The translations under genes and the position numbers were made by a program. A DNA stretch of 64,000 bases from Evansella clarkii (GTDB lineage: Bacteria; Bacillota; Bacilli; Bacillales; Salisediminibacteriaceae): assembly GCF_002019695.1 (NCBI RefSeq), contig NZ_KV917376.1:1993380-2057379 (forward strand), written 5' to 3'. This document shows positions 24,592-32,792 of this stretch, in pieces. Numbering within the stretch: position 1 is the stretch's first letter; each line of letters starts with the position of its first letter. The notes under the pieces are model-generated. The model made no database searches and was not told the DNA's origin. It saw only the letters and a list, made by a program, of their open reading frames with translations.

Positions 24592-26455
24592 GTGTGCCCG
24601 GCATGTGCATACGCTTTAGGGTTCAAGTCCCGAACAGTGAAGGTCGTTGTAACTGCTAGCTAAAGGCAAGGGTGTCCGGGGCGACTCGGAATCTGAAGGA
24701 AGCCGGAGGCAAATCTCCGACCCGAGGAACACGAATCTCATACAAGGCTGTCTGGTCTGGATGAGGCTGCAAAACAAGTCAAAGTCCTAACGACCGAAGG
24801 ATCCGGCAGTAAATGAGGCGGGTATATGGAGAGGAAGTTTATGCACTTACCCGGGGCGGGCTGACAGGAACGCCGTACAAATGCGGTAACTGATTCCAGG
24901 AGGAATCACTGAACTGTCAGAAGTCAGCCGAAGCCATAGTACCACAGCTTTCTAGATTTTGTGGGAAGGGCTGAATCATGAAAAGAGTGCTCATCCACCT
25001 GCGTACGTATCATTCGATGACACAGAATATACCAGCTTGCCTAGGAAGCAGAGGTGAATCCGTCCAGGGCTTAGGAAGCGTGGAGAATGATACCACACAA
25101 TGGAAAGGAAGAGCCACGTGGAGGTTAATGTGATGTTGGAAGAGATATTACACCGAGACAATTTGAATAAAGCATATCTCAAGGTAGTCCAAAATAAAGG
25201 GAGCCAGGGCGTTGACGGCATTACCACTGCGGAACTGAAATCCCAGATCTCCGAAGAATGGTCTGCCATCCGCCAGGGGCTCTTGTCGAGAACCTACCAA
25301 CCGTCACCGATCCGCCGAGTCGAAATCCCGAAACCGGACGGGGGTAAACGGAAGGTAGGGATCCCGACTGTCATGGACCGTCTGATCCAGCAATCCATTA
25401 ATCTCTACCTTCAACGAATCTATGATCCGACATTTTCTGAAAACAGTTACGGTTTCCGCCCGAAACGACGAGCCCATGATGCCGTGTTGAAAGCAAAACA
25501 GTATATCAATGAAGGGTACACATGGGTGGTCGATATTGATCTGGAGAAATTCTTCGACAAAGTGAACCACGACCGGTTGATGCGAACGTTAAGTTACCGT
25601 ATCAGCGACAGAAGGGTGTTGAGCATCATCCGGAAATACCTTCAGGCAGGAATCATGGAAAACGGATTAGTTAGGCAAAACGACATGGGGACTCCCCAAG
25701 GGAGTCCATTAAGCCCGCTTCTCTCAAATATTGTCCTGGATGAATTGGACAAAGAACTGGAGAAACGGAGTATTCGCTTTGTCCGCTATGCGGACGACTG
25801 CCAGATTTACACGGGGTCAAAGAAAGCCGCAGAGCGTATCCGAAAGAACATGATCACCTTCATTGAAGATAAACTGAAGCTAAAGGTAAATCGGGAAAAG
25901 AGCGCGGTAGACCGTCCGTGGAAACGAAAGTTCCTGGGTTTCAGTTTCACAGCTTCTTCTAAAGGAAAAGCGAAAATAAGAATACACAGGGAATCAATCC
26001 AACGGGCAAAAGGTCGAATCCGTGAGATTACTTCCCGAAAGAAAAGTATTCCTATGGAATACAGAATTGGCAAGCTGAACCGGTTTATCGTCGGCTGGAG
26101 AAATTATTTCCGACTGGCGGAAACACCCTCGGTATTAAAGGAATTAATGAAGTGGATAAGAAGAAGACTTCGAATGGTACGATGGAAAGAATGGAAGAAA
26201 CCGAAAACAAAAGTCAGAAACCTAATCGCCTTGGGAGTATCGAAGCAGAAGGCTTATGAATGGGGAAACACAAGAAAAGGCTACTGGCGAGTCGCCTGTA
26301 GCCCAATTCTCCACCATACGCTTAATGACGCCTATTGGCGCAGGATGGGTTTGAAGTCGTTGATATAACGTTTGATTTTCATGAAACCGCCGTATACGGA
26401 TCCGTACGTACGGTGGTGTGAGAGGTCGGGGGTTAGTCACCCCCTCCTACTCGAT
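24592..26455 (+). mobile_element. Group IIC intron with maturase
   Basis: The 5' end GTGTGCCCGGC fits bacterial group II introns. About 540 bases of structured, non-coding ribozyme (24592-25132) precede the maturase ORF. Domain V is seen at about 26383-26418 (ACCGCCGTATACGG with GTACGTACGGTGGT), and a domain VI hairpin with a bulged A at 26449 follows. The AT at 26454-26455 fits the AY 3' end. Insertion directly after the rnr terminator hairpin, plus an ORF with no endonuclease domain, indicates class C. The 3' boundary is uncertain by a few bases. Confidence 0.9.
25133..26368 (+). CDS. ltrA: Group II intron reverse transcriptase/maturase
   Basis: This 411-residue intron-encoded protein mediates splicing and retrotransposition of the intron that contains it. 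Reverse transcriptase motifs occur in order: NKGSQGVDGIT, the SYGFRPKRRAHDAV region, DIDLEKFFDKVNHD, GTPQGSPLSPLLSNI, and the catalytic RYADD. An X/maturase domain follows (RFIVGWRNYFRLAETPS). There is no HNH endonuclease domain, as in class C. ATG 25133 follows GGAGG by eight bases and gives the family N terminus MLEEILHRDN. The frame is intact, so the element may be active. Confidence 0.95.
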   Translation: MLEEILHRDNLNKAYLKVVQNKGSQGVDGITTAELKSQISEEWSAIRQGLLSRTYQPSPIRRVEIPKPDGGKRKVGIPTVMDRLIQQSINLYLQRIYDPTFSENSYGFRPKRRAHDAVLKAKQYINEGYTWVVDIDLEKFFDKVNHDRLMRTLSYRISDRRVLSIIRKYLQAGIMENGLVRQNDMGTPQGSPLSPLLSNIVLDELDKELEKRSIRFVRYADDCQIYTGSKKAAERIRKNMITFIEDKLKLKVNREKSAVDRPWKRKFLGFSFTASSKGKAKIRIHRESIQRAKGRIREITSRKKSIPMEYRIGKLNRFIVGWRNYFRLAETPSVLKELMKWIRRRLRMVRWKEWKKPKTKVRNLIALGVSKQKAYEWGNTRKGYWRVACSPILHHTLNDAYWRRMGLKSLI

Positions 26456-26499
26456 TGGCATCTAAGTATTGCAATAAGACGTTTAAACTATTTGAAGAG

Positions 26500-27350
26500 A
26501 CAGCAAGAGCGTCTTGCATCCCATGAGCAAGAGGAAAGGGTGACCTCAAGTAGTGCAAGAACGTCTTGCATCCCATGAGCGAGTGGAAAGGGTGACCTCA
26601 AGTAGTGCAAGAAAGTCTTGCATCCCATGAGCGAGAGGGAAGGGTGACCTCAAGTAGTGCAAGAACGTCTTGCATCCCATGAGCGGGAGGAAAGGGTGAC
26701 CTCAAGTAGTGCAAGAGCGTCTTGCATCCCATGAGTGAGAGAAGGGATGACCTCAAGTAGTGCAAGAGCGTCTTGCATCCCATGAGCGGGAGGAAAGGGT
26801 TACCTCAAGTAGTGCAAGAGCGTCTTGCATCCCATGAGCGAGGGGAGAGCGTGAACTCAAGTAGTGCAAGAACGTCTTGCATCCCATGAGCGAGGGGAGA
26901 GCGTGAACTCAAGTAGTGCAAGAACGTCTTGCATCCCATGAGCAAGAGGGAAGGGTGACCTCAAGTAGTGCAAGAACGTCTTGCATCCCATGAGCGAGGG
27001 GAGAGCGTGAACTCAAGTAGTGCAAGAACGTCTTGCATCCCATGAGCAAGAGGGAAGGGTGACCTCAAGTAGTGCAAGAACGTCTTGCATCCCATGAGCG
27101 AGGGGAGAGCGTGAACTCAAGTAGTGCAAGAGCGTCTTGCATCCCATGAGCAAGGGGAGAGCGTGAACTCAAGTAGTGCAAGAGCGTCTTGCATCCCATG
27201 AACAAGAGGAAAGGGTTCACTCAAGTAGTGCAAGAACGTCTTGCATCCCATGAGCGAGGGGAAAGCGTGAACTCAAGTAGTGCAAGAACGTCTTGCGTGC
27301 CCTGAGGGGAGGAAAGCATGCGCTCAAGTAGTGCAAGAGTATCTTGTTTC
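26500..27350. repeat. 52-bp tandem array with TGCAAGAnCGTCTTGCA palindromes
   Basis: About 16 units of exactly 52 bp run from about 26500 to 27310, with a decayed final unit to about 27350. Each contains TGCAAGA-ACG or GCG-TCTTGCA, a 7-bp inverted repeat, then TCCCATGAGC, a purine-rich variable stretch (GAGAGGAAAGGGTGACC or GAGGGGAGAGCGTGAAC) and TCAAGTAG. Two unit subtypes alternate. There are no unique spacers, so this is not CRISPR, and no credible ORF covers it. It fills the space between the group II intron and the Cys-rich gene. Confidence 0.92.
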
Positions 27351-27421
27351 ATTCTGAAAGAATGTTTCCCATTCACTTTTCTGTGGTATTAATTCGTTGT
27401 AGAACGCAGGAGGTGTAAACA

Positions 27422-27754
27422 ATGAATCATATGACAGGAACATTGGAAGAAGTTTATGAAGCTATCGAAGACTGCCTGAGGGCATGCAACCAGTGCTATG
27501 ATGCATGCCTGGAAGAGGAGGACATTTCTCATCTGAGAGACTGCATCAGAACGGACAGAGAATGTGCGAACATTTGTGAGCTTGCTTTAGAAGCGATAGC
27601 TTCAAACAGCCCCCTTATGAAGGAAGTAATATCACTTTGTGCAAAAAGCTGCAGATTATGCCAGGAGGAATGTGAGAAGCATGACCACCAGCATTGCCAG
27701 ATGTGTGCCCAGGCTTGTATGGAATGCGCAGAGTTTTGTGAAGCTTATGTATGA
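27422..27754 (+). CDS. Four-helix-bundle copper-storage type protein (Csp3/YhjQ-like)
   Basis: This 110-residue, strongly Cys-rich protein has 16 cysteines, many as CxxxC or CxxC pairs facing one another along four predicted helices (DCLRACNQCYDAC, CAKSCRLCQEEC, CQMCAQACMECAEFC). It also has a His-rich turn (HDHQH). This is the DUF326/Csp family, whose members load many Cu(I) ions on cysteines inside the bundle. There is no signal peptide, so a cytosolic copper store or buffer is inferred. AGGAGG precedes the ATG. Confidence 0.85.
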   Translation: MNHMTGTLEEVYEAIEDCLRACNQCYDACLEEEDISHLRDCIRTDRECANICELALEAIASNSPLMKEVISLCAKSCRLCQEECEKHDHQHCQMCAQACMECAEFCEAYV

Positions 27755-27770
27755 TTGTACTGATTGACGG

Positions 27771-27890
27771 TGTGTATTTGCTGTGGCGTGAAAATAAGTC
27801 GTTTTGGCGTGATAATCACTTGGCTTCGCTTGATAATTACCTATTTTCGCGCGATAACTATTCATTTAAGCGTGATAAATGCGCAGCATT
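27771..27890. repeat. Short 21-bp-period array with GCGTGATAA core
   Basis: Five degenerate units of about 21 bp share a GCGTGATAA core: TGGCGTGAAAATAAG, TGGCGTGATAATCAC, TCGCTTGATAATTAC, TCGCGCGATAACTAT and AAGCGTGATAAATGC. They lie between the Cys-rich gene and smpB. The period equals that of the array at 1569-2240, with a different core. Confidence 0.75.
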
Positions 27891-28002
27891 ATAAAATACA
27901 CTACTTCTTTTTTTAAAATACTGCCATCTGCCCGTTAAATTGAAGCTGCGGCCAGTTTTTGGTATGATATAGGGACGAGTGAGAGGAAAGGATGCAGGGG
28001 AT

Positions 28003-28470
28003 ATGGCTACAGAAGGAAAACTCATTGCCCAGAATAAAAAAGCGCGGCATGACTACCACATTGAAGAAACGTATGAAGCAGGTATGGTTTTAACTGGAAC
28101 GGAAATTAAATCCCTTCGTAACGGCCGGGGAAATCTTAAAGATTCCTTCGCCCGGGTAAGTAATGGGGAAGTATGGCTTCACAATATGCATATCAGCCCT
28201 TATGAGCAGGGGAACCGGTACAACCATGAGCCTGAAAGGGCGAGAAAACTGCTGCTCCATAAAAAGCAGATTAACCAGCTTATTGGTGCTACAAGGGAAA
28301 AAGGATATACTCTCGTGCCGTTAAAAATTTATATCAAGAACGGGTTTGCAAAAGCATTGATCGGCCTTGGAAAAGGTAAGAAGAAATACGACAAGCGTGA
28401 AGATCTGAAAAAGAAGGATGCAAAAAGGGAAATCCAGCGCGCCTTTAAAGATCAGCAGCTTGGCAGATAG
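28003..28470 (+). CDS. smpB: tmRNA-binding protein SmpB
   Basis: SmpB binds tmRNA and brings it to stalled ribosomes for trans-translation. The 155-residue protein has the beta-barrel motifs [39 protein letters not shown] and YEQGN, plus the basic C-terminal tail ([20 protein letters not shown]). ATG 28003 fits the family N terminus better than GTG 27979. It lies directly upstream of ssrA, as is usual. Confidence 0.96.
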   Translation: MATEGKLIAQNKKARHDYHIEETYEAGMVLTGTEIKSLRNGRGNLKDSFARVSNGEVWLHNMHISPYEQGNRYNHEPERARKLLLHKKQINQLIGATREKGYTLVPLKIYIKNGFAKALIGLGKGKKKYDKREDLKKKDAKREIQRAFKDQQLGR

Positions 28471-28545
28471 TTTTAAAAATTGTATCTCCGGGAATAGTGA
28501 ATATCACCACATTCACAGGAATGCAAACAAACGTTTCTATAGGAC

Positions 28546-28573
28546 TTGAAATTTTCCGCGGATATGCTATAAT
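28546..28573 (+). promoter_or_regulatory. ssrA promoter
   Basis: TTGAAA at 28546-28551 and TATAAT at 28568-28573 have a 16-base spacer. The predicted start near 28580 leaves a leader of about 97 bases that processing would remove before the mature tmRNA 5' end at 28677. Confidence 0.65.
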
Positions 28574-28676
28574 AAGAATTGTCGTTAGGAAACATCAATT
28601 AAATAAATCATTGTGATTTAACATGATCTATCCGTAACGCTTCATAAGGTGATCGTTCATTCGATGCCGTTTATAT

Positions 28677-29335
28677 GGGGACGTTCTGGATTCGACAGGG
28701 GTAGGTCGTGCTTGAGTTGCGGGCCGAGCTGGGTGTCCTCGTATAAAACGCCCATCGCCTATAGTTGGCAAAGAACAAAACGACTTCGCTTTAGCAGCGT
28801 AAGCTTGCTAGCGGTTCCTCCCTTCATCGCCCATGTGAAGGATCAGGGACTCACTTATAGTGGGATACGCCTTGCGTCCACCGCCTGAGGACAAGAGGAA
28901 GAGATTAATCAGGATAGCCTCACGGAAGCCTGTCAGCTGGCTGAAGTGGCGGCGAAATGCTAATAAACTGACTACGCTCGTAGACGCTTAAGTTGCGTTA
29001 TCTCTGGACGTGGGTTCGATTAGTAAATAGTCGCCTTGTGTGGTGACACACAAGTGAAAATCTGGCTTAATCGGAGAAACCTAACCTGCTTAACAAAAAG
29101 CAGTATGGCAACCCCGAGCGGTATGGGGAGCAATCCACCAGCCGTGTATCGACTTATAGGCTGCCCATAGGGTAGTACTAGGATATGAAACGCTGTCAGG
29201 ACTAAACAATGTCCGGCAAAAAATATGTTTCATATAATACGCCAGGGGACTTGAACAGCGTTATTCTGCTCAAGTTCAAGATATAGTCAGTGCCATGTCG
29301 AAAGCATGGAAGTGCACGTCCCACCGTCTCCACCA
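28677..29335 (+). ncRNA. ssrA: tmRNA (ssrA), interrupted by a group I intron
   Basis: tmRNA rescues stalled ribosomes and tags the nascent protein. The 5' end GGGGACG (28677) pairs with CGTCTCC before the 3' CCA-type end ACCA at 29335. The tag frame begins after GTT at 28767: GGC AAA GAA CAA AAC GAC TTC GCT TTA GCA GCG TAA, giving (A)GKEQNDFALAA. The D-loop analogue and pseudoknot regions are present. The T arm GGACGTGGGTTCGAT is broken after base 29020 and resumes at 29319 with TCCCACCGTCTCC. Joining the two restores a perfect T stem-loop. Confidence 0.97.
29021..29318 (+). mobile_element. Group I intron in the tmRNA T loop
   Basis: This 298-base insertion has group I hallmarks. The exon ends in U (29020) and the intron in G (29318). 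P1 forms between exon CGAU (29017-29020) and intron GUCG (29030-29033), with a U-G wobble at the splice site. P2 is CTTGTGT/ACACAAG. The P7 strands GGACTAAACA (about 29203) and AAGATATAGTC (about 29278-29288) match the conserved core. A P9-like hairpin CCATG-TCGAAAG-CATGG precedes the end. No ORF lies inside, so the intron is probably self-splicing. Confidence 0.92.
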
Positions 29336-29357
29336 TACATATCTATGGTGGTTTTTT
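29330..29357 (+). terminator. ssrA terminator
   Basis: CCACCATA (29330-29337) pairs with TATGGTGG (29344-29351), followed by six T. The hairpin includes the last bases of the tmRNA. A second small hairpin (TCTGCCT-GAG-AGGCAG, 29378-29393, then T-rich) lies downstream. Confidence 0.88.
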
Positions 29358-29452
29358 ATTTTTTCTTTACTTATTAGTCTGCCTGAGAGGCAGGCTTCTT
29401 TTTCTTTAGGGCAGACTAGAAGTAGGTAATTATCGCTGAGTACATTCTTCTG

Positions 29453-29860
29453 TTACAAAAAGAATTCCTTTTCAAAGTCGAGTTTAAGCTGAAGAGTTTG
29501 TTTATTGTATTTACCGTTTCGAATAGTAACTTTATTATATGTTTGCAGGATTAAAGTTGCCCGTCTGTATTTGTCTTTTACACGAAGATAGGGAAGAACC
29601 TCTTTCAGGACTGTAAAAACCTCATCTTTCTTTTTAATCGTTAAAGTATATGAATTTTTATGCTTTCCAGGATTATAGTTTCGTTTGTTGTTAATAACTC
29701 CGCCAGCAAAAGATTTTATATAAATAAGTAAATCTTTATCAGTGGAAGCTACTGAAATAAAAGGTCTTCTATTCTCTGAACCATGCTGTCTGGTTAATGT
29801 GATTGACCCCTCTCCATCAATTATTCCAGCCAGATAAGCGGCTTCTGTATCTCTCAACAT
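29453..29860 (-). CDS. Single-motif LAGLIDADG homing endonuclease
   Basis: This 135-residue protein has one LAGLIDADG-type motif (AAYLAGIIDGEGSI, residues 7-20) with the metal-binding acidic residues, then a basic beta-rich fold. Single-motif proteins usually act as homodimers on near-palindromic DNA. The gene lies 118 bases beyond the tmRNA 3' end on the opposite strand, outside the group I intron. AGGAGG precedes the start. It may mobilise the neighbouring intron or simply itself; the target is unknown. The frame is complete. Confidence 0.88.
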   Translation of the reverse strand: MLRDTEAAYLAGIIDGEGSITLTRQHGSENRRPFISVASTDKDLLIYIKSFAGGVINNKRNYNPGKHKNSYTLTIKKKDEVFTVLKEVLPYLRVKDKYRRATLILQTYNKVTIRNGKYNKQTLQLKLDFEKEFFL

Positions 29861-30098
29861 TTCCCCTCCTAGACTGAGTATTATTAGCTTTATTATAATA
29901 TCGAAAGTATCTTTTAGTGTATTGATACGCTCTTCCGATTCTAACTAGATTTCTTATCTTCACACTAACTCCACATTTACCCCTTAAACTCTATAATGGT
30001 ACAAAAAATCCTGTTTTTCTCCGAAAAAAGTATTAGAAGAACGGACAGGAGAATACCAGGAATATTCTACCACTATTACAGGAGGGGCAGCCGAATAA

Positions 30099-31220
30099 AT
30101 GAAGAAAATAATGCATTTAATGCTAATTACCGCTATTGCTTTTTTTACAGCAAGCCATTTTTCAGTACATGCACACCAGGCATCTTCCCCGCAGCTTACC
30201 AGCGAAGCGGCAATTTTAATTGATGGGAAGTCAGGACAGGTTCTATACGAAAAAAACGCGCAACAGAAAATGTATCCGGCGAGTATAACCAAAATTGTCA
30301 CTGCTATTATCGCAATTGAGCAAGGGAACTTGCTGGAAACTGTAACTGTTAGTGAAAACGCCACAACAACTGACGGGACAAGGGTTTATTTAGTTGAAGA
30401 CGAAGTAGTATACCTGGAGCGTCTCGTGCAGGGGTTGATGATTAATTCAGGAAATGATGCCGGGACAGCGATTGCGGAACATATTGCTGGCAGTGAAGAG
30501 GAATTTGCTGCAAAAATGAATCAGTTTGTAAGGGAAGAGATAGGCGCAGAGAACTCTAATTTTACAAACCCTCACGGTCTGTATCATGCAGATCATTATA
30601 CAACAGCCTATGATATGGCGATAATTGCGAAGTATGCGATGCAAAATGAAACGTTCAAAGAGATTGCCGGAACAAAAGAGATGGAGTGGAATGGAGAAGG
30701 CTGGGAAACTACGATTTATAATCACCATCGATTGTTATGGGATTATGAAGGTACCACCGGAGTTAAAAATGGATTCGTATCCCAGGCAGGCTTTACACTG
30801 GTTACCTCAGCGGAAAAGGAAGGTACCGAGTTAATCGCTGTAACTTTAAAGGCTCCAACGGCGGAAATTTCTTATGATGATACAGGAAAGCTGCTTGATT
30901 ATGGGTTTGCCAATTATTATACGGGAGAAATTGGGGAAGACAAAGTATTCGAAAGTACTGATGGCCAAGAGTATCAGCTTGGTGCAAATGCTTACGTCAC
31001 ACTCGCAGCCGATACTACTATGGAAAAAGAAGTAGACGAGGACTTTCTTGTGGTGCGGGGAGACGACGGCTCCGTGCTGCTGGAAAAAGAATTAATTCCA
31101 CTTGAGGATCCGTCTGAGATTGAAGAGGAAAATAATGAATTGAATAAAAAAGAAGATGCAGAGGTGGAAGTCCAGCAAACGAACTGGCTCCAGAGATTGC
31201 TGAGCTTATTTAATTTTTAA
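30099..31220 (+). CDS. D-alanyl-D-alanine carboxypeptidase (DacF/PBP5-like)
   Basis: This secreted penicillin-binding peptidase S11 trims the terminal D-Ala from peptidoglycan stem peptides. A signal peptide covers residues 1 to about 26 (MKKIMHLMLITAIAFF, with AHA cleavage). Active-site motifs are SITK (S62, K65), SGN (117-119) and KNG (at about 227 in TTGVKNGF), the last replacing KTG. A short amphipathic C-terminal end (NWLQRLLSLFNF) fits membrane attachment. CAGGAGGGG precedes the ATG. The exact paralogue (dacA, dacB or dacF type) is not decided. Confidence 0.9.
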   Translation: MKKIMHLMLITAIAFFTASHFSVHAHQASSPQLTSEAAILIDGKSGQVLYEKNAQQKMYPASITKIVTAIIAIEQGNLLETVTVSENATTTDGTRVYLVEDEVVYLERLVQGLMINSGNDAGTAIAEHIAGSEEEFAAKMNQFVREEIGAENSNFTNPHGLYHADHYTTAYDMAIIAKYAMQNETFKEIAGTKEMEWNGEGWETTIYNHHRLLWDYEGTTGVKNGFVSQAGFTLVTSAEKEGTELIAVTLKAPTAEISYDDTGKLLDYGFANYYTGEIGEDKVFESTDGQEYQLGANAYVTLAADTTMEKEVDEDFLVVRGDDGSVLLEKELIPLEDPSEIEEENNELNKKEDAEVEVQQTNWLQRLLSLFNF

Positions 31221-31261
31221 TCATGAAATTTTCCAGTCTCAGGCTGCCCTGAAAGTCATTG

Positions 31262-31294
31262 AAAAAACACTTAGAAATTCTAAGTGTTTTTTCT
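31262..31294 (+). terminator. Terminator after the carboxypeptidase gene
   Basis: AAAAAACACTTAGA pairs with TCTAAGTGTTTTTT (31262-31290) in a near-perfect stem with a four-base loop and T-rich tail. Confidence 0.92.
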
Positions 31295-31364
31295 GCTTTT
31301 TGCTCAACTTCAGCTTTCACGTTATGCTATAGAAAGATATTACTTTCATTGGAGTGTGAAGGAA

Positions 31365-32579
31365 TTGGAAACGAAGAAACTTTACTATGATAATCAATAT
31401 ACTCGTTCTTTTTCATCAAAGGTCTTGAAACAAGATGAGGATGAGAACGGGCGTCCTTACATAGTGCTTGAAGAAACGGCCTTTTATCCCACAGGAGGAG
31501 GACAGCCTCATGATACAGGGACACTGAATGGAGTCAATGTTCAGGACGTAGAAGAGGTGGACGGAGAAATCCGCCATTATACAGTGACGGCGGTTGAATT
31601 AATAAATAATGAATGTATTGGAGAAATCGACTGGGAGCGCCGGTTCGACCATATGCAGCAGCACATAGGCCAGCATATTTTGTCCGCGGCATTTGAAGAG
31701 GCCTTTAGTTATAAAACGGTCAGTTTTCATTTAGGCAAGGAGGTTTGCACTATTGACCTGGAGACTGTTCAATTAGCAGAGGAAGAGGCGGTGGAGGCTG
31801 AGAAGCTCGCGAACAAAATCATTCTGGAGGACCGTCCTGTAAAGACTAAATGGATCACAGAAGAAGAACTGCCAGACTATCGTCTCAGGAAGGATGTTGC
31901 CGTCCCGGGAGATATTCGCCTTGTGATAATACCGGACTTTGATTATAACGGATGCGGTGGTACTCATCCTGATTCGACAGGGCAGGCGAATGCTCTTAAA
32001 ATCCTCCACTGGGAAAAAGAGAAGAAGAAAATTCGTGTCTCCTTTGTCTGCGGGCAAAGAGTGCTGGATCAGTTACACGAAAAACATAAGGCTGTTCAAG
32101 GATTAACAGACATACTGAACTCCCCTCAGGAAGAGTTGGAGTCAGCGGCTAAAAAACTTTTGCAGCAAAATAAAGACTATGAAAAAACAATTGCTGAGGT
32201 GAAAAAACAGCTCGTGGAATTTGAAGCAGTTGACTTAGTAAAGAATGCGAGAAACTTTAAGAGCCTAAGATTAATCCAGGCTGTATTCCAGGAACGGCTG
32301 ATTACAGATTTACAGCAGCTGGCTAAACTTGCTGCCGCCGAAGGAAATGATATTGTTGTTATCCTGGTCAATGAAACTGGCGGCAAACTGCAAGTTGTCT
32401 GTGCCGGAAGCGACAATGCGGGAATAAATATGAATCACCTAATAAAGGAAGTATTACCGCTTATTAATGGCAGAGGCGGCGGAAAGGGCTCCTTTGCTCA
32501 GGGGGGAGGAGAAAAAACGATGCCGGCAGAGCAATTAATGGAAGAGCTTGTTAAGTCAGCGGAAGCTCTTCACAGCTGA
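31365..32579 (+). CDS. Alanyl-tRNA editing protein (AlaX-type, with DHHA1)
   Basis: This free-standing relative of the alanyl-tRNA synthetase editing domain should hydrolyse mischarged Ser- or Gly-tRNA(Ala). The zinc-binding HMQQHIGQHILSAAF motif and the CGGTH motif (NGCGGTHPDSTGQ) are present. A DHHA1-type C terminus (GRGGGKGSFAQGG) follows a coiled-coil (about 250-310). The start is uncertain: TTG 31365 has GGAG ten bases upstream and gives METKKLYYDNQYT, the family N terminus; GTG 31356 is the alternative. About 404 residues. Confidence 0.88.
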   Translation: METKKLYYDNQYTRSFSSKVLKQDEDENGRPYIVLEETAFYPTGGGQPHDTGTLNGVNVQDVEEVDGEIRHYTVTAVELINNECIGEIDWERRFDHMQQHIGQHILSAAFEEAFSYKTVSFHLGKEVCTIDLETVQLAEEEAVEAEKLANKIILEDRPVKTKWITEEELPDYRLRKDVAVPGDIRLVIIPDFDYNGCGGTHPDSTGQANALKILHWEKEKKKIRVSFVCGQRVLDQLHEKHKAVQGLTDILNSPQEELESAAKKLLQQNKDYEKTIAEVKKQLVEFEAVDLVKNARNFKSLRLIQAVFQERLITDLQQLAKLAAAEGNDIVVILVNETGGKLQVVCAGSDNAGINMNHLIKEVLPLINGRGGGKGSFAQGGGEKTMPAEQLMEELVKSAEALHS

Positions 32580-32713
32580 AGGAGAATGGGACACTTTCAT
32601 GGAATATTTCCTGAAGGTGTTTTAACTTAAAAAATTCTTTAAAACTAATATTGGCGATATATACCAGCCTTACACACTTTCACAAATAAAACAACCAGGT
32701 CAGGACGGAGTAA

Positions 32714-32742
32714 TTGACCTGTGCTAGGGCATTTGTTATGCT
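32714..32742 (+). promoter_or_regulatory. Promoter of the antiterminator gene
   Basis: TTGACC at 32714-32719 and TATGCT at 32737-32742 have a 17-base spacer, 50 bases before the antiterminator start. Confidence 0.5.
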
Positions 32743-32792
32743 GAAGCCCTTTCGTGGTAATATTAATTGTATTACGTTGATGGAGGACCGTT

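Noticed and set aside
26500-27350. CRISPR array
   Set aside because: The 52-bp units repeat in full with only two alternating variants. There are no unique spacers and no cas genes.
28649-28888. 79-residue frame over ssrA
   Set aside because: It overlaps the tmRNA structure and its tag frame; no ribosome site.
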